64,000 bases of DNA, taken from the NCBI RefSeq assembly GCF_002295115.1, contig NZ_NSFV01000016.1, forward strand, positions 1 through 64,000. The letters are read 5' to 3'. The first letter of the stretch is position 1; each line of letters starts with the position of its first letter. The translations under genes and the position numbers were made by a program. Shown in pieces: positions 1 to 11,736 of this stretch. The notes beneath the pieces are model-generated. The model saw nothing but the letters and a program-made list of their open reading frames with translations. It was not told the DNA's origin and made no database searches. This DNA is from Mesorhizobium sp. WSM4311 (GTDB taxonomy: Bacteria > Pseudomonadota > Alphaproteobacteria > Rhizobiales > Rhizobiaceae).

Positions 1-143
1 TCATCCTGCCGGACGTGCCGGAAATCATCTCGCCGATCATCTACGCGCTGCCGATCCAGATGCTGGCCTATTTCGCCGCCGTGTTCATGGGCACCGACGT
101 CGACCAGCCGCGCAATCTGGCGAAATCGGTCACGGTGGAATAG
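1..143 (+). CDS. glmS: Glucosamine--fructose-6-phosphate aminotransferase, C-terminal end (partial)
   Basis: The frame is open from the window edge (first full codon at base 3) and gives 46 residues ending DQPRNLAKSVTVE followed by TAG at 141-143. The DQPRNLAKSVTVE tail is characteristic of the isomerase (SIS) domain end of GlmS, which makes glucosamine-6-phosphate from fructose-6-phosphate and glutamine for peptidoglycan and LPS precursors. Everything N-terminal lies outside the window. The downstream DUF502 gene on the same strand fits the rhizobial glmS-DUF502-recG arrangement. Confidence 0.9.
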   Translation, partial: ILPDVPEIISPIIYALPIQMLAYFAAVFMGTDVDQPRNLAKSVTVE

Positions 144-203
144 CACTGTCACTGCTTGCTCGGCGGGCAGCAATTCGAAGTCCAGCTGGCGATAGCCCTT
201 CTT

Positions 204-261
204 TCGTCATCCACGGGCGGAGCAAGAGCGAAGCTCTGTCGCGCAGACCCGAGGATGACGA
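204..261. repeat. Palindromic intergenic repeat (REP-like)
   Basis: The ends TCGTCATCC (204-212) and GGATGACGA (253-261) are perfect inverted repeats. Between them lies a smaller hairpin, agagc-gaa-gctct (225-237). From memory, sequences with these ends and a gggtctgcgc core occur many times between genes in Mesorhizobium genomes; copy number could not be measured here, and no second copy was seen in this window. Confidence 0.6.
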
Positions 262-301
262 GGGAGGGATGTTTCGGCCTAATCGCGAACGGCAGCAGCT
301 T

Positions 302-367
302 CCGTTTGGAACACTGAGAGCCGCGTCATAGAGCGGGTCCTTTTAAAAACTTCGCAGTTCCAAACGG
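302..367. repeat. Long-range inverted repeat upstream of the DUF502 gene
   Basis: CCGTTTGGAAC (302-312) and GTTCCAAACGG (357-367) are perfect 11-base inverted repeats 44 bases apart, ending 47 bases before the DUF502 start codon. They could be the arms of an mRNA hairpin, two operator half-sites, or remains of a repeat element. The role is unknown. Confidence 0.4.
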
Positions 368-413
368 CGTCCCGGTTCACTAATGTTGCGCTGCAACCCG
401 CGCCCGGTGAACC

Positions 414-1166
414 ATGTCCGATGCTTCCAAGACCTCAGGCATGACCCGGCTGAGGAACTATTTCCTCACGGGGTTCGTCGTCTGCGCACCGCTGGCGATC
501 ACCGCCTATATCGCCTGGTCGTTCATCGGCTGGGTCGATTCCTGGGTAAAGCCCTATATTCCGGCGCGTTACAGCCCCGATACCTATCTGCCGTTTCCGG
601 TCCCCGGGTTCGGGCTGATCGTCGCACTGATCCTGGTCACGCTGATCGGTTTCCTCACCGCCAACATTGTCGGCCGCGCCATTGTCGGTTTCGGCGAGCG
701 CCTGCTTGGCCGCATGCCGCTGGTGCGCGGCATCTATGGCTCGCTGAAGCAGATCTTCGAGACCGTGCTGTCGAACAAGGGCGACATGTTCCGCCAGGTC
801 GGACTGGTCGAATATCCGCGCAAGGGCGTGTGGTCGCTGGTGTTCGTCGCCAGCGAGAAGGAAACCGAGATCAATGAGAAGCTCGATCAGGAAGGCGATC
901 CGCTGATCGCCGTGTTCATGCCCTGTACGCCGAATCCGACGACCGGGTTCCTGATGTATGTGCTGAAGTCCGACATCGTGCTGCTCGACATGACGATCGA
1001 GGACGGCGCCAAGCTGATCGTTTCGGCCGGGCTGGTGGCGCCCGAGGTGAAAAGCAAGATGGTGACGCTGAATGGCGAGCCGATCAACGGAACCGTCGCC
1101 AATCCGCCATTGGGGCCTCACCCGGCGCGCAGAAGCCGAACGGCCGCGTCGCGGCCGAACAAATAG
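414..1166 (+). CDS. DUF502 family inner-membrane protein
   Basis: A 250-residue protein of the DUF502 family. Two hydrophobic segments (about residues 13-38 and 65-88) are followed by a soluble domain with the family's typical VRGIYGSLKQ and MPCTPNPTTGFL stretches. The biochemical role is not established. It follows glmS on the same strand, and its 3' end overlaps the convergent recG by 49 bases (1118-1166), so the Arg/Ala-rich tail may be a recent read-on extension. An overlapping frame from 383 has no family similarity and was ignored. Confidence 0.85.
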   Translation: MSDASKTSGMTRLRNYFLTGFVVCAPLAITAYIAWSFIGWVDSWVKPYIPARYSPDTYLPFPVPGFGLIVALILVTLIGFLTANIVGRAIVGFGERLLGRMPLVRGIYGSLKQIFETVLSNKGDMFRQVGLVEYPRKGVWSLVFVASEKETEINEKLDQEGDPLIAVFMPCTPNPTTGFLMYVLKSDIVLLDMTIEDGAKLIVSAGLVAPEVKSKMVTLNGEPINGTVANPPLGPHPARRSRTAASRPNK

Positions 1167-3226
1167 AGCAGCAGGCGCAGCGCCTGGCCGCGGTCGGATT
1201 GCAGCTCCGGGTCGCGTGACAGGATAAGCCTTGCATCGTCGCGGGCTGCCTCCAGGAGATCGGCATGCGCCTCGATGCGCGCCACCTGGAAGCCCGGTGT
1301 GCCGGACTGGCGGGTGCCCAACAGCTCGCCTTCGCCGCGCAATTTCAGGTCTTCCTCGGCGATCAAAAAGCCGTCCTCGGTCTCGCGCATCACCGACAGC
1401 CGGCGTTTTGCCGTCTCGCCGAGCGGGTCCTTGTAGAGCAGCACGCAAGAGGATGGCTTGTCGCCGCGCCCGACCCGGCCGCGCAGCTGGTGCAGTTGCG
1501 CAAGGCCGAAGCGCTCGGCATGCTCGATGACCATGACGGTGGCATCGGGCACGTCGACGCCGACCTCGATGACCGTGGTGGCGATCAGGATGCGCGTCTC
1601 GCCCTCCTTGAAGGCGCGCATCGCCTCGTCCTTCTCGGTGCCCTTCATGCGGCCGTGGACAAGGCCGATGCGGTCGCCGAACAACGGTTTCAGCGAGGCA
1701 AAGCGATCCTCGGCCGACATCAGCTTGATCTCTTCGGATTCCTCGACCAGCGGGCAGATCCAGTAGATTTTCTGGCCCCCGGCGACGGCATCCTCCATGC
1801 GGTCGACCAGTTCGTCGAGACGCTCCAGCGGCAGCGTGACGGTACGGATCGGCTGTCGCCCGGCGGGCTTTTCCGTCAGCTTGGAGACATCCATGTCGCC
1901 GAAGGCGGTCAGTACCAGCGTGCGCGGGATCGGTGTGGCGGTCATCACCAGCATGTCTGGCGCGTCGCCCTTGGCGGTGATGGCAAGCCGCTGGTGGACG
2001 CCGAAACGATGCTGCTCGTCGATGACGGCGAGCACCAGATCGTGGAAGGTCACCGTCTCCTGGAATAGCGCGTGGGTGCCGACGACGATGTCGAGCTCGC
2101 CGCTTGCCAGGCCGGCCAATGTTTCGGTGCGTTCGCGGCCCTTTTCGCGGCCGGTGAGGATGGCGATGCGCAGGCCGACCTTGGCGGCGAGCGGCGCGAT
2201 CGTCGCCAGATGCTGGCGCGCCAGGATTTCGGTCGGTGCCATCAGTGCCGCCTGGCCGCCGGCCTCGACGGCGCGCGCCATGGCAAGCAGCGCGACCACC
2301 GTCTTGCCCGAGCCGACATCGCCCTGTAGCAGCCGCAGCATGCGCTCGGGGTCGGCAAGGTCGGCATTGATTTCGGCCAGCGCGAATTCCTGGCTTGCGG
2401 TCAGCGAATAGGGAAGGGCTGCACGGAGTTTCTCGACGATGCGGCCGTCGCCGACCAGGGGGCGGCCGGACAGGCGGCGGATCTTTGCCCGCACCAGCGC
2501 CAGCGAGACCTGGCCCGCCAGCAACTCGTCATAGGCAAGACGCCGCCAGGCCGCGCCGTCGATGGAAACGTCGATGGGATCGGCCGGATTGTGGATGCGG
2601 GTAAGCGCGTCGGCAAAGCTGGGAAAGGTGTGCCGGCGCATGAAGGCGCCGTCCTGCCACTCCGGAAATTCGGGCAGTCGCGCCAGCGCCTGGCCGATCG
2701 CGCGGCGCAGCACCTTGCCCGAGAGGCCCGCGGTGAGCGGATAGACCGGCTCGACCAGCGGCAGGTTCTCCGCTTCGCTGGCCAGCGCGATGTGGTCGGG
2801 GTGAACCATGGTCGGGCGGCCGTTGAACCATTCCATGCGGCCCGAGACCACGACATGCTCGCCCACGGGCATTGCCTTTTCGAGATAGGCGGCGTGCGCA
2901 TGAAAGAAGGTCAGGCCGATCTCGCCGGTATCGTCATGGGCGTAGACCCTGTAAGGCACCGACCGGTTGCCGCGCGGCGGCGGCTGGTGGCGGTCGATGC
3001 GCACGTCGAGGGTCACGATCTGGCCTTCCGCGGAACCGGCAATGCCCGGCCGACTGCGGCGGTCGATGACGGTATGCGGCAGCACGAACAGAAGGTCGCC
3101 GGCGCGGGCCGCTCGATCACCAAGATCAGCGGTGACGACCTTCTCGATCAGCGCGCCGACCTTCGGTCCGACGCCGGCAAGCGAAGTGATCGGAACAAAC
3201 AGCGGATCGAGGATGGAAGGACGCAT
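1118..3226 (-). CDS. recG: ATP-dependent DNA helicase RecG
   Basis: A 702-residue superfamily 2 helicase that reverses stalled replication forks and migrates branched DNA. The N-terminal wedge/OB region covers roughly residues 60-160. Walker A is GDVGSGKT (302-309) and the Walker B box is DEQH (403-406). The helicase C-terminal domain with HGRMKG and QLRGRVGRG follows, then the TRQSGTPGF segment that resembles the RecG family end. Length matches the family (about 690-705). It is divergent from sdhE with a 92-base gap and convergent with the DUF502 gene, with overlapping 3' ends. Confidence 0.97.
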   Translation of the reverse strand: MRPSILDPLFVPITSLAGVGPKVGALIEKVVTADLGDRAARAGDLLFVLPHTVIDRRSRPGIAGSAEGQIVTLDVRIDRHQPPPRGNRSVPYRVYAHDDTGEIGLTFFHAHAAYLEKAMPVGEHVVVSGRMEWFNGRPTMVHPDHIALASEAENLPLVEPVYPLTAGLSGKVLRRAIGQALARLPEFPEWQDGAFMRRHTFPSFADALTRIHNPADPIDVSIDGAAWRRLAYDELLAGQVSLALVRAKIRRLSGRPLVGDGRIVEKLRAALPYSLTASQEFALAEINADLADPERMLRLLQGDVGSGKTVVALLAMARAVEAGGQAALMAPTEILARQHLATIAPLAAKVGLRIAILTGREKGRERTETLAGLASGELDIVVGTHALFQETVTFHDLVLAVIDEQHRFGVHQRLAITAKGDAPDMLVMTATPIPRTLVLTAFGDMDVSKLTEKPAGRQPIRTVTLPLERLDELVDRMEDAVAGGQKIYWICPLVEESEEIKLMSAEDRFASLKPLFGDRIGLVHGRMKGTEKDEAMRAFKEGETRILIATTVIEVGVDVPDATVMVIEHAERFGLAQLHQLRGRVGRGDKPSSCVLLYKDPLGETAKRRLSVMRETEDGFLIAEEDLKLRGEGELLGTRQSGTPGFQVARIEAHADLLEAARDDARLILSRDPELQSDRGQALRLLLYLFGRDAAVRLLRAG

Positions 3227-3261
3227 GATGTCAGCTTATGTCGCGACGGCTACAGCGCAAG

Positions 3262-3290
3262 GCTGACAGCCCCTTCTATCCACGCTATAT
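3262..3290 (+). promoter_or_regulatory. Predicted sigma-70-type promoter of sdhE
   Basis: GCTGAC (3262-3267), a 17-base spacer and CTATAT (3285-3290) closely match the rhizobial vegetative consensus CTTGAC-N17-CTATAT. It lies 29 bases before the sdhE start codon. Confidence 0.55.
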
Positions 3291-3318
3291 GCGCCGCAGC
3301 AAGTGAGGATGCGCCACA

Positions 3319-3606
3319 ATGACCGGAACGAAACGATCAAGCGAGGGGCTGGACGCCCACCGCCGCAAGCTGTTGTTCCGCTCCTGGCATCGCGGCATGC
3401 GCGAGATGGATCTCATCCTCGGCACCTTCGCCGACGCCGAGATCGGCGCCTTGACGGCTGATGAAATCGAACAATATGAGGGGCTCCTCGACATTTCCGA
3501 CACCGAATTCCTACCGCTTATCACCGGTGAACGCCCGATCCCGGCGGATATCGATTGTCCTGTCCTGCAAAAGATCCTGGCGTCCCGCCGGACCATGACT
3601 TTCTGA
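3319..3606 (+). CDS. sdhE: FAD assembly factor SdhE (succinate dehydrogenase assembly factor 2)
   Basis: A small 95-residue protein of the SdhE/Sdh5 (formerly DUF339) family. It helps attach FAD covalently to the flavoprotein subunit of succinate dehydrogenase. The RGMREMD segment carries the conserved RGxxE signature that contacts the flavoprotein. Length and the downstream acidic helices fit the family. The gene is divergent from recG and 72 bases upstream of mfd, the same order as in other rhizobia. Confidence 0.92.
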   Translation: MTGTKRSSEGLDAHRRKLLFRSWHRGMREMDLILGTFADAEIGALTADEIEQYEGLLDISDTEFLPLITGERPIPADIDCPVLQKILASRRTMTF

Positions 3607-3612
3607 ACAACA

Positions 3613-3656
3613 GCAATTCCAGGAAAAGTGCGAAGCGGTTTTCCCACAGGAATTGC
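3613..3656. repeat. Short palindromic repeat, copy 1
   Basis: GCAATTCC (3613-3620) pairs with GGAATTGC (3649-3656), and GGAAAA pairs with TTTTCC inside. The core is gtgcgaagcgg. A clearly related element lies at 55627-55670, so this is a dispersed family. It sits directly upstream of mfd. Confidence 0.65.
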
Positions 3657-3678
3657 GACAAACAAAGACCGTGATTTG

Positions 3679-7176
<3,498 letters not shown>

Positions 7177-7310
7177 CCCCCCGACCCATTCGCCAGCGCT
7201 GAAATTCCGGTCTAGAATAGGAAATCGGCTTCGTGTATGGAGCCGCCAACCCATATAGGGGCGGAAATGGCGGGCGAGGGTGCTCGCCGGAAAGAGTGTT
7301 GGGTGCAGCG

Positions 7311-8684
7311 ATGACGAAATGGTCGCCGAATTCGTGGAGAGCAAAGCCGATCAAGCAGGTTCCTGCCTATCCGGACCTTGCCGCGCTGAAGAACACCGAA
7401 GCCCAACTCGCCACCTACCCGCCACTGGTCTTTGCCGGCGAGGCGCGCAAGCTCAAGAAGCAGCTCGCGGCGGTCGCCGCTGGTGAGGCGTTCCTGCTCC
7501 AGGGCGGCGACTGCGCCGAAAGTTTTGCCGAGCACGGCGCCGACAACATCCGCGACTTCTTCCGCGTCTTCCTGCAGATGTCGGTCGTGCTGACTTTTGC
7601 CGGCGCACAGCCGGTGGTGAAGGTCGGACGCGTCGCCGGCCAGTTCGCCAAGCCGCGTTCGTCCGACAATGAGACCAAGGGCGAGGTGACGCTGCCGAGC
7701 TATCGCGGCGACATCATCAACGGCATCGAATTCGACGCCAAGTCCCGTATTCCCGATCCTGCCCGCCAGGAAATGGCGTACCGCCAGTCGGCGGCGACGC
7801 TCAACCTTCTGCGCGCCTTCGCCCAGGGCGGCTATGCCAGCCTGGAGAACGTGCATAGCTGGATGCTCGGCTTCGTCGCCGACAGCCCGCAGGGCGAAAA
7901 ATACGGTGAGCTCGCCAACCGCATCACCGAGACGATGGACTTCATGAAGGCCGTCGGCATCACCTCGGAGACCAATTACGCGCTGCGCGAGACCGATTTC
8001 TACACCAGCCATGAAGCGCTGCTGCTTGGCTATGAGGAAGCTCTGACCCGTGTCGATTCGACCTCCGGCGACTGGTATGCCACGTCGGGTCACATGATCT
8101 GGATCGGCGACCGCACGCGCCAGCCCGATCATGCCCATGTCGAGTATTGCCGCGGCATCAAGAACCCGCTCGGCCTGAAATGCGGCCCGTCGCTGACCGC
8201 TGACGGCTTGCTGGAGCTGATCGACCTGCTCAACCCCGAGAACGAGCCCGGCCGGCTGACGCTGATCGCCCGCTTCGGCTCCGACAAGGTCGCCGACCAT
8301 CTGCCGAAGCTGGTGCGCGCGGTGCAGAAGGAAGGCCGCAGCGTGGTCTGGTCGTCGGACCCCATGCATGGCAACACGATTGAGGCCGCCGGTTACAAGA
8401 CGCGGCCGTTCGACCGCATCCTGAAGGAGGTGCAGACCTTCTTCGAGGTGCACCGCGCCGAAGGCACGCATCCGGGCGGCATCCATGTCGAGATGACCGG
8501 CAAGAACGTCACCGAATGCACGGGTGGCGCGCGCGCCATCACGGCCGAGGAATTGCAGGACCGTTACCACACGCATTGCGACCCGCGCCTCAATGCCGAC
8601 CAGGCGATCGAGCTCGCCTTCCTGGTGTCGGATCTCCTGAAGAAAAGCCACCCGGTCCAGCACAAGCAGGCCGTCAACGGCTGA
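7311..8684 (+). CDS. 3-deoxy-7-phosphoheptulonate synthase, class II (DAHP synthase)
   Basis: A 457-residue class II (plant-type) DAHP synthase. It condenses phosphoenolpyruvate with erythrose-4-phosphate in the first step of the shikimate pathway. Diagnostic segments are FLLQGGDCAESF near residue 65, GRVAGQFAKPRS, WSSDPMHGNT and GGIHVEMTGKNVTEC. The start MTKWSPNSW at 7311 gives the usual length; an upstream in-frame start at 7233 would add a non-conserved extension. A hairpin terminator follows at 8710. Confidence 0.95.
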   Translation: MTKWSPNSWRAKPIKQVPAYPDLAALKNTEAQLATYPPLVFAGEARKLKKQLAAVAAGEAFLLQGGDCAESFAEHGADNIRDFFRVFLQMSVVLTFAGAQPVVKVGRVAGQFAKPRSSDNETKGEVTLPSYRGDIINGIEFDAKSRIPDPARQEMAYRQSAATLNLLRAFAQGGYASLENVHSWMLGFVADSPQGEKYGELANRITETMDFMKAVGITSETNYALRETDFYTSHEALLLGYEEALTRVDSTSGDWYATSGHMIWIGDRTRQPDHAHVEYCRGIKNPLGLKCGPSLTADGLLELIDLLNPENEPGRLTLIARFGSDKVADHLPKLVRAVQKEGRSVVWSSDPMHGNTIEAAGYKTRPFDRILKEVQTFFEVHRAEGTHPGGIHVEMTGKNVTECTGGARAITAEELQDRYHTHCDPRLNADQAIELAFLVSDLLKKSHPVQHKQAVNG

Positions 8685-8709
8685 TGCCGGCCAATGACCC
8701 GATTAAGGA

Positions 8710-8744
8710 AAGGCGCTGGAGAAATCCGGCGCCTTCTTCGTTTT
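8710..8744 (+). terminator. Predicted intrinsic terminator after the DAHP synthase gene
   Basis: AAGGCGC (8710-8716) pairs with GCGCCTT (8729-8735), followed by cttcgtttt. Confidence 0.7.
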
Positions 8745-8797
8745 AGCTCACGTTTGTGTTCTCAGCAGCTGCCAGCGCGATCAGCTGATAGAAGGCG

Positions 8798-9868
8798 TCA
8801 ATCCTTCTTGTAGAGCAGCCAGCTCTTGCCGGCGCGGCCGACCATCGTCGAATGCTTGGTGACGCGGTTGCGGCCGCTCACTTTCGAACGGTAGAGTGCA
8901 CGGTCGGCCTTGGTGTAGAGGTCCTCCGGGCCCTCGGCCTCGGATGCCATGCAGATGCCCATCGAGACGGTCACGGTTCCGTAATTCATGCCGGTCTGGC
9001 TGCTGGTGAACGGCGTCTGCTCGATCAGGGCGCGAATGCGCTCGGCGATCTCGTAGGTGGCGTCTTCGCTGGCACCCTCGATGATCAGCGCGAACTCCTC
9101 GCCGCCGGTGCGGGCGACGAACATGTCGCCGCGAATGCTGGTTTGGAAAATCTCGGCGATGATCTGGATGATCTTGTCGCCGACAGGATGGCCGTAGCGG
9201 TCGTTGATGTCCTTGAACCGATCGATGTCGGCAAGGATCAAGGCGTTGAACAGGATACCCTTGTTGCTGGTGTAGATCCGGGTGATTTCCTTGTCGAAGG
9301 CGCGGCGGTTCCGAATCTGGGTCAACGGGTCCGTATCGGCCAGCCGCTTGTATTCCTCGAGCTTCGACTTGACGCTTTCGAGTTCGGCCGTCTTGTCGCT
9401 GAGCGTCGAAGCGATCTGCTTGCCGTGATCGATCGTCGAATTGGTGGCAACGGCCATGGCGTTGGCGATTTTTTGCAGAAGGTCCTGCGAGAGCAAGCTG
9501 CGGCCACTCAGGCCGTTCGATGTCTCGTCGAGGATCCTGCCGTATTTTTCGATGTGGCTGCGTTCGCTCCGCAAAAGCGCCGCGACCTCCTCGAGTTCCC
9601 GGGCGATGACGTCCCGCGCATGCTCGACGATACCGGGGCCGTGGTTCTGGGCAAAGAAGGCGCGTCCGATCTTATCCAATTCATCCTGCGTCGGCCGGCT
9701 GCTCAGCGACACGACGGCGAGACTGAGCTCGCGGTTGGTGCCGCTCAATGCCTCGTAGAAGATTTCGTAGTTGCGCGGCAGGCCGAGGACGCCAAGCTGG
9801 CGCATGGTCGCGACAACCGTGGCTGCGATGTCGGTGTTTCGTTCGGTCGTGGCTGCTGCCGGCTGCAT
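8798..9868 (-). CDS. GGDEF-domain protein, probable diguanylate cyclase
   Basis: A 356-residue protein. An N-terminal helical region resembling that of other rhizobial cyclases is followed by a predicted coiled coil (SDKTAELESVKSKLEEYKRL) and a GGDEF domain with an intact active-site loop, RTGGEEF. It should make cyclic di-GMP from GTP. The canonical product-inhibition RxxD site before GGEEF is not intact: the aligned residues read RGDM. No transmembrane segment is evident. The start at 9868 (MQPAAATTERN) follows a gaggggaag motif. The frame stays open to 10285, but that extension lacks domain character. Confidence 0.85.
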   Translation of the reverse strand: MQPAAATTERNTDIAATVVATMRQLGVLGLPRNYEIFYEALSGTNRELSLAVVSLSSRPTQDELDKIGRAFFAQNHGPGIVEHARDVIARELEEVAALLRSERSHIEKYGRILDETSNGLSGRSLLSQDLLQKIANAMAVATNSTIDHGKQIASTLSDKTAELESVKSKLEEYKRLADTDPLTQIRNRRAFDKEITRIYTSNKGILFNALILADIDRFKDINDRYGHPVGDKIIQIIAEIFQTSIRGDMFVARTGGEEFALIIEGASEDATYEIAERIRALIEQTPFTSSQTGMNYGTVTVSMGICMASEAEGPEDLYTKADRALYRSKVSGRNRVTKHSTMVGRAGKSWLLYKKD

Positions 9869-10270
9869 GTCTGATCCACTCTTCCCCTCGGATCCCGACG
9901 CGGAATTTGCGGGTTCCATTGATCGCCGACCTGGGGAGCGCGACCCGATAGTCCAGAACATCTTGCGAAGAGACGCGTCCCCACCCGCCATCTTCGCTTG
10001 GCGTGACCATAGATGCGGTGGCGCTAAAGTTTCCTTAATCCGCGCGACCTCCATGGGTTTTTCGCTACCTGTGGCTGTAGAAGCATAGATCTTGTACCAC
10101 CACAGCGGGAAAGCGTCCGGTTTGAGGGCTTTGACTTCGAAATCCGCCTGTTGTGCCGATGGAATTTCGAATCTGTCACGCCAATCGATGTCGCATTTGC
10201 TTGCGCGCAACCACCGCAAAGCTGGAATCCTGGCAATGATGCTGGGCGAGGTTTCTCCAGGAGCGCCGAA
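9869..10270. other. 402-base divergent intergenic region
   Basis: It separates the GGDEF gene (leftward) from the GFA-type gene (rightward). An open frame continues upstream of the cyclase start through most of it, but the predicted residues resemble no domain. No convincing promoter, repeat or RNA structure was recognised. Confidence 0.4.
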
Positions 10271-10687
10271 ATGAGTGACAGTCACCAGGGATCATGCCTG
10301 TGCGGAGCGGTCCGCTTCCGGACAAGGGGAGCATTGCGCGGCGTCGTCTACTGTCATTGCTCGCAATGCCGGAAGCAAAGCGGGCATTTCTATGCCGCGA
10401 CCAATGTCGCCGACGCCGACATCGTGATCGAAGGCGCCGAAAGCATCACATGGTATGAAGCGTCCGCTTTCGCCGGGCGCGGCTTCTGCAAGACTTGCGG
10501 CTCCGTGCTGTTCTGGAAGCCAAGGGCTCAAGATTATATTTCGGTCATGGCGGGAGCGTTCGACAAGCCGACAGGTCTCAAGGGCGACTGTCATATCTTC
10601 GTTGGTGACAAGGGCGACTATTATTCGATCGACGACGGGTTGCCGCAGTTTGAAAAGTCGACGCCTTCGATAGCGGTCGCTGAATGA
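10271..10687 (+). CDS. GFA/CENP-V family zinc-binding protein
   Basis: A 138-residue protein of the glutathione-dependent formaldehyde-activating (GFA) fold family. Three conserved cysteine clusters are visible: GSCLCGAVRF near the N-terminus, HCSQCRKQSG in the middle and CKTCGS further on, which bind the family's zinc ions. Many family members do not act on formaldehyde, so the substrate is open. The start MSDSHQG gives the usual family length. Confidence 0.85.
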   Translation: MSDSHQGSCLCGAVRFRTRGALRGVVYCHCSQCRKQSGHFYAATNVADADIVIEGAESITWYEASAFAGRGFCKTCGSVLFWKPRAQDYISVMAGAFDKPTGLKGDCHIFVGDKGDYYSIDDGLPQFEKSTPSIAVAE

Positions 10688-10765
10688 ATTTTGGACAAGA
10701 CGCCTTATTCCCTTGATCGGGCCGTTGCTTTATCTCGTGCCGGTAACTCGCAAAGAGGTTTGGGC

Positions 10766-11125
10766 ATGCAGCGGCTGATCGACGCTTTTTTCAATTCGGT
10801 GCGGGCGTTTCGCAAGCTGGCCGCCAGCGAGAAGGCTTTCCAACAGGAACTGATGCTGCTGGTGCTCGCCTTGCCCGCTGCGTGGTTCGTTTCAGTCTCC
10901 TGGCGTGGTTATGCGCTTCTGGTCGGGGCGGTGCTGTTGCTGATCATGGTCGAGGTGCTGAACACCGGCATCGAGGCGGCCTGCGATGCCTTCAGCCGCG
11001 AGTTCAATGTCGACATCCAGCTGGCCAAGGATTGCGGTTCGCTGGCGGTGCTGATCTCGGTGGTCATCGTCGCCGGCGTCTGGGGCATCGCGCTCATCGA
11101 GCGGATCACCGGCCTTCCAATCTGA
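10766..11125 (+). CDS. dgkA: Diacylglycerol kinase DgkA
   Basis: A 119-residue, three-transmembrane-helix diacylglycerol kinase of the inner membrane. It phosphorylates diacylglycerol to phosphatidic acid, recycling lipid released during membrane-derived glucan modification. The signature EVLNTGIEAACDA carries the catalytic Glu and nucleotide-binding residues. Length matches the E. coli enzyme (about 122). The start at 10766 follows an aagagg Shine-Dalgarno sequence; a start at 10691 would add an unconserved 25 residues. Confidence 0.93.
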   Translation: MQRLIDAFFNSVRAFRKLAASEKAFQQELMLLVLALPAAWFVSVSWRGYALLVGAVLLLIMVEVLNTGIEAACDAFSREFNVDIQLAKDCGSLAVLISVVIVAGVWGIALIERITGLPI

Positions 11126-11148
11126 CCTTCCGAGCGAGGCCGGCGGCA

Positions 11149-11736
11149 TCACTGCTCCCGGCGACGTTCCCACTTGGCGATGTGGCGGGCGACAAGCCAG
11201 GCCAGCACGGCCACGGTGAGGCCAATGCCGAGCCCGATGAACAGCCGCTCGTGGCGCATCAGCGCCTGGCCGACGAAATGCTCGGCGCCCAGCCCGAAGA
11301 CATAGCCGATCGTACTGAACAGCACCGCCCAGATCGTCGATGAGATGGCGTTGAGGATAACGAAGCGGGGTGCTGCTATGGTCGACAGGCCGGCCGCGAT
11401 GCCACCAACCAGGCGCATGCCGTAGACATAGCGATTCGACAGCACGAAGATGTTGGGATGGGTGTTGAGCAGACGGTAGGCGCGGCGGAAGCCCGGCCGC
11501 CTGCGCAGCCTGACGACATGGCGGTTATCGGCAAAACTTCTGCCCAGGATGAAGAAGCAGGTGTCGCCGGCGAAGGCGCCGAGCGCTGCCGCGACAACAG
11601 CGTGCCACAGCACGAAAACATTCTGGTGGGCGAAGAAACCGCCGAGGATGGCGGCGCTTTCCCCTTCGGCGACGCAGCCGAGAAAGACGGCAAGCAGCCC
11701 ATATTGTTCGATGAAAGGATGGATCGCTTCGGTCAT
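11149..11736 (-). CDS. DedA family membrane protein
   Basis: A 195-residue polytopic protein of the DedA/VTT superfamily, with the family's GCVAEGESAAILGGFFAHQ and GAFAGDTCFFILGR segments. The conserved glycines and the Arg in NRYVYGMRLVGG are present. Family members are linked to undecaprenyl-phosphate or phospholipid flipping; the substrate of this one is unknown. The start codon overlaps the stop of the upstream DUF1003 gene as ATGA (11733-11736), so the two are likely translationally coupled. Confidence 0.88.
   Translation of the reverse strand: MTEAIHPFIEQYGLLAVFLGCVAEGESAAILGGFFAHQNVFVLWHAVVAAALGAFAGDTCFFILGRSFADNRHVVRLRRRPGFRRAYRLLNTHPNIFVLSNRYVYGMRLVGGIAAGLSTIAAPRFVILNAISSTIWAVLFSTIGYVFGLGAEHFVGQALMRHERLFIGLGIGLTVAVLAWLVARHIAKWERRREQ

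Noticed and set aside
3628..3678. N-terminal extension of mfd
   Set aside because: The 17 added residues are encoded largely by the palindromic repeat and are not part of the Mfd family.
9869..10285. 139-residue N-terminal extension of the GGDEF protein
   Set aside because: The translation is irregular, Trp/Pro-rich and overlaps the start of the divergent GFA-type gene.
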